From: Macrostomum hystrix
Lineage: Eukaryota > Platyhelminthes > Macrostomidae
Reading direction: 5' to 3'
NCBI GenBank assembly: GCA_950097015.1
Contig: CATNEN010000038.1
Span: 26,015,001 to 26,079,000, forward strand
Length of the DNA: 64,000 nucleotides
Within the stretch, counting starts at the first letter, position 1; every line of letters starts with the position of its first letter. A program made the translations under genes and the position numbers. This document shows positions 10,810 through 25,200 of the stretch, one piece after another. The notes under the pieces were generated by a model. The model saw nothing but the letters and a program-made list of their open reading frames with translations, did no database searches and had not been told where the DNA came from.

Positions 10810-12195
10810 TTATACTTGTAGATTGATTTCTATTAGATCATGAGCTGAGCTACTGAGCTCAGTTTGAGAAATCAATCTCGGTTTGATTAACTGCCACACG
10901 GACCAGAGGTTTTTGGTCTGAAAATTTTTGTTTGATCAATTCTATTTCATTTATTAGTTAGTAAAGTCAGTTTAAAATTCAAATCATTATTTTCATTATG
11001 ATTAACTACAATGTAGTTAATCGGTTTAATATTTTTTTTAGTTATATAGTTTGTGGTACTTTCTAGAGTTAAGACACTTAACAAAGAAAAGAACTAGTTT
11101 TTTATAAAGATTATTCTGCACATAAGATACAAAAAATACTAAAAGTTCATGCTAAAGTCTTTACTGCGAAAGATCAAGGCTAAGCATAGACTACCCTACT
11201 TTAATTTCGTTTAAATAAATGAATCACTCAAAAATTGGGAAGTTAGTATGGCTCCTTAGATTTTCACAATATAAATTAAAATAAATTTATAGCATTCCCT
11301 GCTTGCATAAATATATCATGTCTTAAAGCTTGCTTGAACAGAATTAGTGAATTACTTTTGTGAGTTTACTTTACTCAAAAGCTAAATAAATTTGCTATCT
11401 ACAGAATTTACTGGCCAATAAATTGCTTTTCTTTCCATTTTCAAGTACAATCAATAAATTAAACGGGTAAAATGGGTACTCTAATATTTTGCGAATGGTA
11501 ATTAAATAACCGGAAAAGAATATAGTATCCAGTTAAGAATAAATAATTTGCACGTATTTTTAACAACTGCACTAACATAAAGCCTATGTTATATGGACAT
11601 ATAATTATATAATCATATAATTATATAGTTCAAAGTGTCAAATTTAAATGTCTCAAAATAACCTAATTCAAGTCAAGCATAATCAAAACAACAGTTATGG
11701 ATTGATTCATTCATTAGTACTAGCCAACTTGCAGTGCAAGAATTTAAGAAGTTAAAGTTCACTCAAACTAAGGACATCGAACGAGAAGAACTTGTTACTT
11801 ACTAAAAAATGTATGCTAAATTCTTTACCTTAATTTTCGATTAAGTTATGAGCTCAGTTTGAGTAAATTACTTCTTAGATGTGGCAAATTACCTAAATCA
11901 AAAGATACGTTTTGTTTTATTATTTGCTTAGTAACTTATAACAACTTATATTTAGTTTTTCTGATCATCTATATTATAAAACATTAGTTAAGGCAAATAA
12001 GCATTATTATTTGTTCATGTGTATTATTTGAATTATTTATTTTTAAATCATACAGTTAGAGTTATCGTACGTTTCGCGCTAGTTCAAAATTTTCGATTTA
12101 TAAGAAACGCTCATGCGTTTGCCGTGGTGTCCGTAAAAAAATTAATTTCCATGAGTGCTTTGTGATTTTCCTATTAGCAGTAGCATTCGTAACGA
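10810..12195. other. Divergent intergenic region between MATCAP and otopetrin
   Basis: About 1.4 kb of AT-rich unique sequence separating two head-to-head start codons. It should hold both promoters and 5' UTRs. I see no clear TATA box or repeat, and no coding signal. Confidence 0.55.
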
Positions 12196-15100
12196 ATGTA
12201 TCGCAGTAGCTCCGAATCATCGGCCGAACATGAGAGTTTTCCTTCAGTTATCAATCTTTACGCTGATACACCAGCCAATTTTACGAAGCATCATGTCAGC
12301 ACATCTCATTCACAGTCGCTGTATGAGCCAAACACATCTGCAGCTTCTCAAGTAGACCCATTTTTAGCTTTAAATATAACTAGAACCTACCAACAAAACC
12401 GTTTGCATGACGACGAAACAAGCTATGCATCGAGCTCCACCTATGCAATGTCTCCAACAACCTATGTTGGAAGCATTCCACCTATGCAGCCAATATCTAC
12501 TCCCGTAGTTCCAAACAATTCATTTTTAGCAACTCAAGATAGAAGAGGCAGCTGCGGGTCTCCACAATCGTCAGACTCAGACTCTGATCGTACCCCGCTA
12601 AGAAACAGACGAGATAGTACATCGAGTACCAGCACTTCAAGTAGCGATGATGCGTTAACCCTGACACACAGGCCGCCAACGCAAGGATGGTATGTATAGT
12701 ACGGTTGTTGTTTATTTTTTTCGGGTTACAATTTAAAAGATCAAGAAGATATTCATATGCTTGATTGCGTAATAGAAAAGCAATTAAGTCTCTTCAAAAC
12801 ATTGAAAATGTAATCGATTCCGCAGCGGCTGGCGCTCTCACACACAGTCCTGTAGAAACAATCCTCAGCAGCAGCCAGGGCTAGTTGGCCAGCGAACCGG
12901 GCACCAGAGGCAAGGCGCCGCAACAGCTCTAATTCCAAAGGCTCGCTTGCAGCTGCTTCAGTCAAGCGGTCGGTCAATTCAACAGCCGGCGCCTTTAAAC
13001 ATTGTCGGCAGTCCGTCGCCTTCTTCAAACAACAGCGCCTGCTCTGGCAGCGTCGGCGGCGGCGGTCGAAGAGGTCTTATCTGCCACCTTACGGGGCTTG
13101 GAAATCGATCGGATTATGCCAACCCGGCCGTCACTGCGACTGCCGATGGATCTGAAGGCATCCAACTGCACGGTCGAGCACCAACTGCAGGCGACTCTGG
13201 TAATGATACAATAGGATATTATTTGTACTGTGGCACTGGCAGTCGCACAAAACTTAAAGTCACACCTCAAAAAAGTTTCATCTGCTACGAATTTCTCATC
13301 GTCCAGACAGTGTACACTCTCACTGGGCCTTGGGCTCGTAAATTCCAAGTGAGTTCTGATGGAGGAAGTCTGGCCTTATTCCCTCCCCGCAGGCATCAGT
13401 AACACGTCGCACGAAACGCAGAGCTCATGCGGAACGCAGTCCTGCTGTCGCGATCGCAGCAGCGACAGTCTCGCCTCCGCAGCAGCCGCTGCAACCTCAG
13501 CTTCCGCCCTAGCGGCTGCGTCGACCAGTTGTGCTTCGAGCTCAGCAATCTGCGGCTCTGTTGCAGGTGGAATATTGAAATTCGGTGGAGATTCCACGGC
13601 CAAGCAGTGCGAAATCATGCAGACTGCTTTCAAGTGAGTTCGAGCCGGGAAAGTCTGGGGGGTGAGTGGCAGAACGGTCTAACGCGTTTTTGCCTCTGGC
13701 ACCAAGGTACTTGAGCGGCGCTGCGAGGCCACATTCATTTTGGGGCGCAACCATCGAGAGAAGGCTTGGGGGCTCGTCGTGCAATTTACGCCATTGAGGG
13801 CCAACCTCCAAGGCACAGTGAGAGTGTGCACTGCCTGACGATGAGAAAGTCGGGCAGATGTACACATCTGTGTGAGCGTGTGCCTGGGTATCTGAGTATG
13901 GGCAGAGGTGCCTCCTCGGTGGCTGCGGGACTAGTGTCACCAATGGATGTGCCAATGACCGCAGCCCTCCTGCAAATATAATTGCAAACTGACGATTCTG
14001 ATTTCAGAAGACTAAATTACGTCGCAGGTAGTTGAGAACAGAATGTGAAAAGTGAATAAAAGCCCATTAACCTTCTCTCTATCGTGTGAGCGTGAGCCTG
14101 CTTACGGTATCTGTGTGCGTGTGTGCTCAGGAGTCAGAGGAATGCCTCCTCGCTCGCTGCGGCTCCTGAAAGTACTATTTATTTGCCTGGAGTTTGGCAG
14201 TTCGAATATTTGCCTACAGAATTCAACTATTTTTCCATGAGTGAGAAACCTTGATTTTCCATGGCTTAGCTCGTAAATTGAACAAGGTGTGAAATCGACC
14301 CCATTCAGTCCACTGAACTGAACGCTGCCTCTTGCCCTAATAAAACAGGCCCTAATAAATATACTAAAATGATAATAAAAGAGGCTAAGATTATGTGAAA
14401 CTTTAATTAGATTCTCTTGAAGGTTTCTTTCAAATCGATGAGCCAGCTCAGCAAGTCGCCACTAAGAGCCAATCGACCAATGGGCAGAGCATCTCCAAAC
14501 CAAAGACTCTGCGCTCGATTATGTTTGTGCTCAAAATCTGAGTCTTGTCAGAAAGCTGGGCGACTAAATTCTGCTGCCGGGGACTCCCATTGGGAAGAAA
14601 TATCCGTAGGATCCCTAGAACCTGCCTGGCTTGGAGCTTTACGGGATTAAATTTCCCAGTAACCATGGGAGACAAGCTCTCCCTCTCTCTTTTCGGTTTC
14701 GGAAAAACTTTTAACCCGAGGTGAGGAGGAGAACTCGCCGAGGTTGAGATTTCGCGTCGATCGATAAAGCGGAGGATGCGGCCGCGAGCCAAGACGGCAG
14801 TCGATAATCCGCCTTATACTCTTGGCTTAACCAAGGCCTACCAAAACTTAGCGTTCTCCTATTTCCCCGCCGCATACCCAGCTACTCAGAAGCTCCAGGC
14901 ACTGGAATGAATTATCGGACTCTAGGTCGTCGGCATTATCGTTACATCAAGCGCAGTAAGCTTGGCGTAAAGGGGGTCCATTTTTAAGGACCCGATATTG
15001 AGAAATAGAACTACACCCGCCGGCAGGAAAATAGTTTCACTTTCAGAATCGTCTTTTTGGACTCCGTGTCTCTACTCCCACTGGCCAAACTCATCGTTGG

Positions 15101-18100
15101 TGAGATCTAGCATTCTCCCTCGGGGCGATCGAGCGAGGTCATCTGTGTCTCCAACCCACTGCCATCGCATCTGATCTATGCGACATGCACCTATCCCAGC
15201 TACCTCACCCCCTCCTGGGAATCTTGCTTGGGCCTAGCAGCCCAAGCCTGCCTGGCATTGCTCCCACAAATCTAGTTTTAGTTTGTTTATATATAATTTT
15301 GATTCGTGTAGGCACGAATATCGCATTCCGGCAATTCCCAACGATCTAAGCAAACCTCTACGAGACCTGAACAGGAATTCAGGACAAAAACAACAAGAAC
15401 AAGAACATGAAGTTCTTCTTGTTGGCTTTTATCGCTGGATTAGATCTAAACTCTCACTTCTCTCTCCTCTCCTTCTCTTTAATTTCTTTCTCTCTCATTT
15501 CCTTCTCTCTCCTCTCCTTCTCTCTCCTCTCCTTCTCTCTCCTCTCTTCTCTCTCCTCTCCTTCTCTCTCCTCTCCTTCTCTCTCCTCTCTTCTCTCTCC
15601 TCTCCTTCTCTCTCCTCTCTTCTCTCTCCTCTCCTTCTCTCTCCTCTCTTCTCTCTCCTCTCCTTCTCTCTTCTCTCTTCTCTCTCCTCTCTTCTCTCTC
15701 CTCTCTTCTCTCTCCTCTCCTTCTCTCTCCTCTCTTCTCTCTCCTCTCTTCTCTCTCCTCTCTTCTCTCTCCTCTCCTTCTCTCTCCTCTTCTTCTCTCT
15801 CATTTCCTTCTCTCTCCTCTCCTTCTCTCTCCTCTCCTTCTCTCTCCTCTCTTCTCTCTCCTCTCCTTCTCTCTCCTCTCTTCTCTCTCCTCTCCTTCTC
15901 TCTCCTCTCTTCTCTCTCCTCTCTTCTCTCTCCTCTCTTCTCTCTCCTCTCCTTCTCTCTCCTCTCTTCTCTCTCCTCTCCTTCTCTCTCCTCTCCTTCT
16001 CTCTCCTCTCTTCTCTCTCCTCTCCTTCTCTCTCCTCTCCTTCTCTCTCCTCTCCTTCTCTCTCCTCTCTTCTCTCTCCTCTCTTCTCTCTCCTCTCCTT
16101 CTCTCTCCTCTCCTTCTCTCTCCTCTCTTCTCTCTCCTCTCTTCTCTCTCCTCTCCTTCTCTCTCCTCTCCTTCTCTCTCCTCTCTTCTCTCTCCTCTCC
16201 TTCTCTCTCCTCTCTTCTCTCTCCTCTCTTCTCTCTCCTCTCTTCTCTCTCCTCTCCTTCTCTCTCCTCTCCTTCTCTCTCCTCTCCTTCTCTCTCCTCT
16301 ATTCTCTCTCCTCTCCTTCTCTCTCCTCTCCTTCTCTCTCCTCTCTTCTCTCTCCTCTCCTTCTCTCTCCTCTCCTTCTCTCTCCTCTCTTCTCTCTCCT
16401 CTCCTTCTCTCTCCTCTCTTCTCTCTCCTCTCTTCTCTCTCCTCTCCTTCTCTCTCCTCTCTTCTCTCTCCTCTCCTTCTCTCTCCTCTCTTCTCTCTCC
16501 TCTCCTTCTCTCTCCTCTCTTCTCTCTCCTCTCTTCTCTCTCCTCTCTTCTCTCTCCTCTCCTTCTCTCTCCTCTCTTCTCTCTCCTCTCTTCTCTCTCC
16601 TCTCCTTCTCTCTCCTCTCCTTCTCTCTCCTCTCTTCTCTCTCCTCTCTTCTCTCTCCTCTCCTTCTCTCTCCTCTCCTTCTCTCTCCTCTCTTCTCTCT
16701 CCTTTCCTTCTCTCTCCTCTCTTCTCTCTCCTCTCCTTCTCTCTCCTCTCCTTCGCTCTCCTCTCTTCTCTCTCCTCTCCTTCTCTCTCCTCTCCTTCTC
16801 TCTCCTCTCCTTCTCTCTCCTCTCTTCTCTCTCCTCTCTTCTCTCTCCTCTCTTCTCTCTCCTCTCCTTCTCTCCCATTTCCTTCTCTCTCCTCTCCTTC
16901 TCTCTCCTCTTCTTCTCTCTCCTCTCCTTCTCTCTCCTCTCTTCTCTCTCCTCTCCTTCTCTCTCCTCTCTTCTCTCTCCTCTCTTCTCTCTCCTCTCTT
17001 CTCTCTCCTCTCCTTCTCTCTCCTCTCTTCTCTCTCCTCTCTTCTCTCTCCTCTCCTTCTCTCTCCTCTCCTTCTCTCTCCTCTCTTCTCTCTCCTCTCT
17101 TCTCTCTCCTCTCTTCTCTCTCCTCTCTTCTCTCTCCTCTCCTTCTCTCTCCTCTCCTTCTCTCTCCTCTCTTCTCTCTCCTCTCCTTCTCTCTCCTCTC
17201 CTTCTCTCTCCTCTCCTTCTCTCTCCTCTCTTCTCTCTCCTCTCTTCTCTCTCCTCTCTTCTCTCTCCTCTCCTTCTCTCTCCTCTCCTTCTCTCCCATT
17301 TCCTTCTCTCTCCTCTCCTTCTCTCTCCTCTCTTCTCTCTCCTCTCCTTCTCTCTCCTCTCCTTCTCTCTCCTCTCTTCTCTCTCCTCTCTTCTCTCTCC
17401 TCTCTTCTCTCTCCTCTCTTCTCTCTCCTCTCCTTCTCTCTCCTCTCTTCTCTCTCCTCTCTTCTCTCTCCTCTCCTTCTCTCTCCTCTCCTTCTCTCTC
17501 CTCTCTTCTCTCTCCTCTCTTCTCTCTCCTCTCCTTCTCTCTCCTCTCATTCTCTCTCCTCTCCTTCTCTCTCCTCTCTTCTCTCTCCTCTCCTTCTCTC
17601 TCCTCTCTTCTCTCTCCTCTCTTCTCTCTCCTCTCCTTCTCTCTCCTCTCTTCTCTCTCCTCTCCTTCTCTCTCCTCTCCTTCTCTCTCCTCTCTTCTCT
17701 CTCCTCTCTTCTCTCTCCTCTCCTTCTCTCTCCTCTCCTTCTCTCTCCTCTCTTCTCTCTCCTCTCTTCTCTCTCCTCTCCTTCTCTCTCCTCTCTTCTC
17801 TCTCCTCTCCTTCTCTCTCCTCTCCTTCTCTCTCCTCTCTTCTCTCTCCTCTCTTCTCTCTCCTCTCCTTCTCTCTCCTCTCCTTCTCTCTCCTCTCTTC
17901 TCTCTCCTCTCCTTCTCTCTCCTCTCTTCTCTCTCCTCTCTTCTCTCTCCTCTCTTCTCTCTCCTCTCTTCTCTCTCCTCTCCTTCTCTCTCCTCTCCTT
18001 CTCTCTCCTCTCCTTCTCTCTCCTCTCTTCTCTCTCCTCTCCTTCTCTCTCCTCTCCTTCTCTCTCCTCTCTTCTCTCTCCTCTCTTCTCTCTCCTCTCC

Positions 18101-19231
18101 TTCTCTCTCCTCTCCTTCTCTCTCCTCTCCTTCTCTCTCCTCTCTTCTCTCTCCTCTCCTTCTCTCTCCTCTCCTTCTCTTTCCTCTCTTCTCTCTCCTC
18201 TCCTTCTCTCTCCTCTCTTCTCTCTCCTCTCCTTCTCTCTCCTCTCCTTCTCTCTCCTCTCCTTCTCTCCCATTTCCTTCTCTCTCCCTGTCCTATTATT
18301 TCCCTATTTTACACACTCTCTCACCCACTCAGGCTTGTACTATGTTATAACCGTAGCTAATTATTTAGTACAGCAGTTAGTAGGTGCCCATCGGAAACCG
18401 TGACTCAGTTAATGCTGTTTAGCATCGCTTAACATTTATCAGAGATTGAGTCAATTTGATGATGATGAATACTGGCATCCCTAGAAAAAATTTCATTCGC
18501 TATCGTCAGTTGTCGGAGCATCAATCATTTCCATTTCAATACCGCCTTGGTGGGTCCTAACTATAGAGCTCAGGTGTAGCCCAGCTCCTACCTGGCAAAT
18601 GCCATTTTAGAATCTGTGGGTAGTGAGGAGTAGCGAGATTGTTATTGATTGTGGAATCTGGGAATATCCTCACAGACAGTCTTTGGTTGCATTCATCAAT
18701 CACTATAATGCTGCTCCTGCTGCTGCTGCTGCTACTAAGGGCAATGGCAAAATTTGAGTCATGAAAGTAGCAAATAGTATAGTAGTAGTATTTTAAAATA
18801 CAAACTAAAAACTGTGCAATCTATTGAATTATTTTCCAGATTTGATCTGTTTAAAATTCTATCACTGGCTTATATGTGGCTGCTGTGCTGTCTTGGGGTA
18901 CTGCTGCCACTATCGGACATGACTGTGCCTACTCATGTCGAACCTAATAGGCGACACTTGATAGGAATCGAGGTGAGACTTAAAATTGTCATTGACGATG
19001 GCAACATTGTGAGTAGCATACCGATTTTCAAACTAAATCACTCCATTCTCTTACAGGGATTCTACATCTATCTGCACTGTGTTGGGACGATAATCCTCAT
19101 GTCAACATTTTTCCTTTCCTGGAAGCGTAGACGACAAACAAGACAGAGGGGACTACGGCATCGTGAACTCGCGTCATTCGGTGGCTTCAATATCCGACTA
19201 TGCATTGCTGGTGAGTCCATGTACTGCCTAT

Positions 19232-19287
<56 letters not shown>

Positions 19288-22200
19288 ATAGATAAATACG
19301 AAGAAGATCTATCCAAGAAACGATTTTTTATCTGTCATCCTTACCTATGTTCGTAATGCTATTTTAGTATTCCCATTGTGAGTCATCTGTTTTTGGGAAG
19401 TTATTGACTTTATTGTCGAGTTTGTCCTAAAATTCTGCTGTGTTCTTCTGCATTTTCCTTTCGAATCGTGCTCAAAGATCATAAATTAGGGTCAATAATT
19501 TAGTAGGACTCGCGGCTTGACTTTTGATTACTGCCATAGCCTGTTTTAGTATCCCTGCGCTCTGAGGATGCCATATTTTTTATCAACTCTTTCGTCACCT
19601 CGGGAAAGGAGTATTTAAGTCCCACGTCTGTCTCGCCGTCAGTTACAGGCCAACCGACCACCCCATCCCCGGACCAAATATCCCATTCTAAAGCTACTCA
19701 AAGCCCCGGCGATGACAACCGACTCACATACTCCCCTGAGGGGATGAGCACAGTGTTAGAGGGAGAGAATGGGATCATGGGAGTGACTCATCCTCAGCAA
19801 TAAGGAGGCATTATCTCCTCACCCCACCAAGCGGCCCGCTGGTGACAGTAAAAAAGCAAACGGCGGATATGAAGATGATCTACTCTCTCTTTCTAAACCC
19901 TTCACAATACCATGCCGCTGTGCGATCGGGGCTAAATCGTTACTGAATGATATTTCACACGAAAGACACTGGTATACCAATCGATCTTTTTCGTGTGAAA
20001 TCTTTAATAGAAAATATATTTCTTATAGATACTTTCATAGTCTAACAGATCCACAATCCTAAGTTTGTCTAACAGATCCTTAAATATGTCTAACAGATCC
20101 TTATTCCTTGTCCAACAGATCCTTATTCCTTGTCTAACAGATCCTTAATCCTTGTCTAACAGATCCTTATTCCTTGTCTAACAGATCCTTAAATATGTCT
20201 AACAGATCCTTATTCCTTGTCTAACAGATCCTTATTCCTTGTCTAACAGATCCTTAATCCTTGTCTAACAGATCCTTATTCCTTGTCTAACAGATCCTTA
20301 ATCCTTGTCTAACAGATCCTTATTCCTTGTCTAACAGATCCTTAATCCTTGTCTAACAGATCCTTATTCCTTGTCTAACAGATCCTTATTCATTGTCTAA
20401 CAGATCCTTATTCCTTGTCTAACAGATCCTTATTCCTTGTCTAACAGATCCTTTATCCTTGTCTAACAGATCCTTATTCCTTGTCTAACAGATCCTTATT
20501 CCTTGTCTAACAGATCCTTATTCCTTGTCTAACAGATCCTTAATCCTTGTCTAACAGATCCTTATTCCTTGTCTAACAGATCCTTAATCCTTGTCTAACA
20601 GATCCTTATTCCTTGTCTAACAGATCCTTATTCCTTGTCTAACAGATCCTTATTCCTTGTCTAACAGATCCTTATTCCTTGTCTAACAGATCCTTTATCC
20701 TTGTCTAACAGATCCTTATTCCTTGTCTAACAGATCCTTATTCCTTGTCTAACAGATCCTTATTCCTTGTCTAACAGATCCTTATTCCTTGTCTAACAGA
20801 TCCTTATTCCTTGTCTAACAGATCCTTATTCCTTGTCTAACAGATCCTTATTCCTTGTCTAACAGATCCTTATTCCTTGTCTAACAGATCCTTATTCCTT
20901 GTCTAACAGATCCTTATTCCTTGTCTAACAGATCCTTATTCCTTGTCTAACAGATCCTTTATCCTTGTCTAACAGATCCTTATTCCTTGTCTAACAGATC
21001 CTTATTCCTTGTCTAACAGATCCTTATTCCTTGTCTAACAGATCCTTAATCCTTGTCTAACAGATCCTTATTCCTTGTCTAACAGATCCTTAATCCTTGT
21101 CTAACAGATCCTTATTCCTTGTCTAACAGATCCTTATTCCTTGTCTAACAGATCCTTATTCCTTGTCTAACAGATCCTTATTCCTTGTCTAACAGATCCT
21201 TTATCCTTGTCTAACAGATCCTTATTCCTTGTCTAACAGATCCTTATTCCTTGTCTAACAGATCCTTATTCCTTGTCTAACAGATCCTTATTCCTTGTCT
21301 AACAGATCCTTATTCCTTGTCTAACAGATCCTTATTCCTTGTCTAACAGATCCTTATTCCTTGTCTAACAGATCCTTATTCCTTGTCTAACAGATCCTTA
21401 TTCCTTGTCTAACAGATCCTTATTCCTTGTCTAACAGATCCTTAATCCTTGTCTAACAGATCCTTATTCCTTGTCTAACAGATCCTTATTCCTTGTCTAA
21501 CAGATCCTTATTCCTTGTCTAACAGATCCTTATTCCTTGTCTAACAGATCCTTAATCCTTGTCTAACAGATCCTTATTCCTTGTCTAACAGATCCTTATT
21601 CCTTGTCTAACAGATCCTTATTCCTTGTCTAACAGATCCTTAATCCTTGTCTAACAGATCCTTATTCCTTGTCTAACAGATCCTTATTCCTTGTCTAACA
21701 GATCCTTATTCCTTGTCTAACAGATCCTTATTCCTTGTCTAACAGATCCTTAATCCTTGTCTAACAGATCCTTATTCCTTGTCTAACAGATCCTTAATCC
21801 TTGTCTAACAGATCCTTATTCCTTGTCTAACAGATCCTTATTCCTTGTCTAACAGATCCTTATTCCTTGTCTAACAGATCCTTATTCCTTGTCTAACAGA
21901 TCCTTAATCCTTGTCTAACAGATCCTTATTCCTTGTCTAACAGATCCTTATTCCTTGTCTAACAGATCCTTATTCCTTGTCTAACAGAAAGATAATATAA
22001 CAGATTCCCAATCCTTGTCTGACAGGATTGGAATTAGAAAAGTCCCAGTTTCAAAATTACCTGAGAATTTTCTCGTCAATAGCAATAATACCATCTTGCT
22101 GCTGTTTTGTACTTTTTTAGTGTCACTTCTGACAGAAGCTAAAGCAGTTGAGCTGATAAATAAATAATTAGGTTGTCTGACATTAATACTTATGAGAAAA

Positions 22201-25200
22201 TAAAGAAAAACAGGACGCCAAGAGCCAAGCCAGGAGTTTGAAAAGTAATTTGACATCAATAGATTGACTACGTGTGTAACCGAGTCCGGTTGGCATGGCG
22301 ACTGAGAATACTTGAAGCATAGCGACGTCCTGAAGTCATCACATCTTTCATTGTCTGTGTAATAGAAAACTATCTTAGCAATGAGATTAAGAAGCAGGTT
22401 ATGACTCAAATCCTAAACTAGACTTTACAAAGCGAATGAGAAATGGTATCGAATGAGAAATAGTATCGAATGAGAAATGGAATTGAATGAGAACTGGTAT
22501 CGAATGAGAAATGGTATCGAATGAGAAATGGAATCGAATGAGAAATGGTATCGAATGAGAACTGGTATCGAATGAGAAATGGTATCGAATGAGAAATGGA
22601 ATCGAATGAGAAATGGTATCGAATGAGAATGGTACGAGTATCGAATGAGAAATGGTATCGAATGAGAAATGGAATCGAATGAGAAATGGTATCGAATGAG
22701 AATGGTACGAGTATCGAATGAGAAATGGTATCGAATGAGAAATGGAATCGAATGAGAAATGGTATCGAATGAGAAATGGTATCGAATGAGAAATAGTATC
22801 GAATGAGAAATAGTATCGAATGAGAAATAGTATCGAATGAGAAATGGAATCGAATGAGAAATGGTATCGAATGAGAAATGGTATCGAATGAGAATTGGTA
22901 TCGAATGAGAAATGGTATCGAATGAAAAATGGTATCAAATGAGAAATGGTATCGAATGAGAAATGGAATCGAATGAGAAATGGTATCAAATGAGAAATGG
23001 AATCGAATAAGAAATGGAATCGAATGAGAAATGGTATCGAATGAGAAATAGTATCGAATGAGAAATGGTATCGAATGAGAAGTGGTATCGAATGAGAAAT
23101 GATATCGAATGAGAAATGGTATCGAATGAGAAATGGTATCGAATGAGAAATGGTATCGAATGAGAAATGGTATCGAATGAGAAGTGGTATCGAATGAGAA
23201 ATGGTATCGAATGAGAAATGGTATCGAATGAGAAATGGTATCGAATGAGAAATGGTATCGAATGAGAAGTGGTATTGAATGAGAAATGGTATCGAATGAG
23301 AAATGGTATCGAATGAGAAATGGTATCGAATGAGAAATGGTATCGAATGAGAAATGGTATCGAATGAGAAATGGTATCGAATGAGAAATGGTATCGAATG
23401 AGAAATGGTATCGAATGAGAAATGGTATCGTACGGACTTTTTAATCTCTACAAACTTTTTCGCCATTACAAAACTGGTATTTTCATGAAATATTTGTGTT
23501 TAATCTCTTTTCTCGTCAACGTCAAAAACCGAACTCACAAAAATACTTCCAGTGACAAATTTTGCACTTATTGATATCCCTGCATAACAACTAAAATATA
23601 TAAAAACAAAGTAGCATTGAATGATTGGATTAGATTACTGAACTGGGTAGGATTAATAAAACGAAGATTAACGGCAGTGAGAAGTCATGCGTTAACCGAG
23701 ATTAACTATAGCGCAGAAAAATTCCTAAAAACTCATTAGTTACTGCTGAACTTTCTGCTTCTTAAAGGTTTGATCAGACTTTCTTATTCTGGTTGATCTT
23801 AATTTATTTAACTAGCATCAGCTTTTGTGTCCGATGGAGCTACAAGAATTCACTATATCTGTACAAGAACTCATTATAACTGTACAAGAACTCACTATGA
23901 CTGTACAAGAACTCACTATAATTGTACAAGAACTCACTATGACTGTACAAGAACTCACTATAACTGTACAAGAACTCACTATAACTGTACAAGAACTCAT
24001 TATAATTGTACAAGAACTCATTATAACTGTACAAGAACTCACTATGACTGTACAAGAACTCACTATAATTGTACAAGAACTCACTATGACTGTACAAGAA
24101 CTCACTATAACTGTACAAGAACTCACTATAACTGTACAAGAACTCACTATGACTGTACAAGAACTCACTATAATTGTACAAGAACTCACTATAATTGTAC
24201 AAGAACTCATTATAATTGCACAAGAACTCACTATAATTGTACAAGAACTCACTATAATTGAACAAGAACTCACTATAATTGTACAAGAACTTACTTTAAC
24301 TGTACAGAACTCACCATAACTGTACAAGAACTCATTGAACTGTACAGGAACTCACAATCTTGTGTTAAAAAGCCTTTTAAAAATGTGTATTTAAGTAAAA
24401 AAGCACAAGTACTCCCACTTGTACAAGAAATCGCTGTTGCTGTGACCGACTCGCAATACAATAGTTTGCTGCTCTAAAGAAACTCTTTATTTACTTAAAA
24501 AGTGTTAAATGTTACTTTTAAATTAGAACAGAATTTTTGTGTTTGCTTTATTTCGAAGTGAATTTTTTCATAAAGAGAAGACTTTTTTGTACGAAAGCAA
24601 ATATTTTGTTTGCATTTCTTGTTTCGCTGATTTAAGTGTATTTGAAAATATAGAAAAACAGTGGTTTGAATTATGGCTAACTAAAACCTGCTGCTACGTG
24701 AGGTGAGTCGCAATTCCAGGGATTTTTTTTCTTGAATCCCTAGCCTTCAATGCAGGCGGTCATTGTCGCAAACTGTTGAAGCATGAGTCATCGTTGGCTG
24801 TCGCTGCGGTGCGCGCCTGGGCTGTCTCGCCTCAACAACAAAAAACTGTCTGCCACCACCCAGCCCGCCTGTCTTTCCCTGTTGCTTTTTTAGGTTCAGA
24901 AAATAGACAAGCGGCAAAACAGAAGAGGGAATAGAAGAATGCGTGACTCCACCCTGCACTAGCCCAGCTGCCGGGAACACGCGGCATTGGTAGAAATGGT
25001 ATCGAACGAGAAATGGTATCGAATGAGAAATGGTATCGAATGAGAAATGGTATCGAATGAGAAATGGTATCGAACGAGAAATGGTATCGAATGAGAAATG
25101 GTATCGAATGAGAAATGGTATCGAACGAGAAATGGTATCGAATGAGAAATGGTATCGAATGAGAAATGATATCGAATGAGAAATGGTATCGAACGAGAAA

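Noticed and set aside
13657-13730. tRNA-Ser/Leu-like gene at SINE heads
   Set aside because: The A and B boxes are present, but the head is repeated with the same 3' body in many places and the arms are degenerate.
14400-15390. LTR retrotransposon in otopetrin intron 3
   Set aside because: It looks different from the surrounding intron, but I found no long terminal repeats, primer-binding site or gag/pol motifs.
15283-18360. Open frames of about 1000 codons on both strands
   Set aside because: They arise because a pure pyrimidine repeat contains no stop codons. Both strands and several frames are open at once, and the product is Leu/Ser or Arg/Glu only.
20038-21988. CRISPR-like regular repeats
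   Set aside because: The copies are directly adjacent, with no unique spacers, in an animal intron. This is a minisatellite; the same holds for all other arrays in the window.
21981-22409. 142-codon minus-strand frame
   Set aside because: No domain, AT-rich codon use unlike the genes here, and it lies within otopetrin intron 5.
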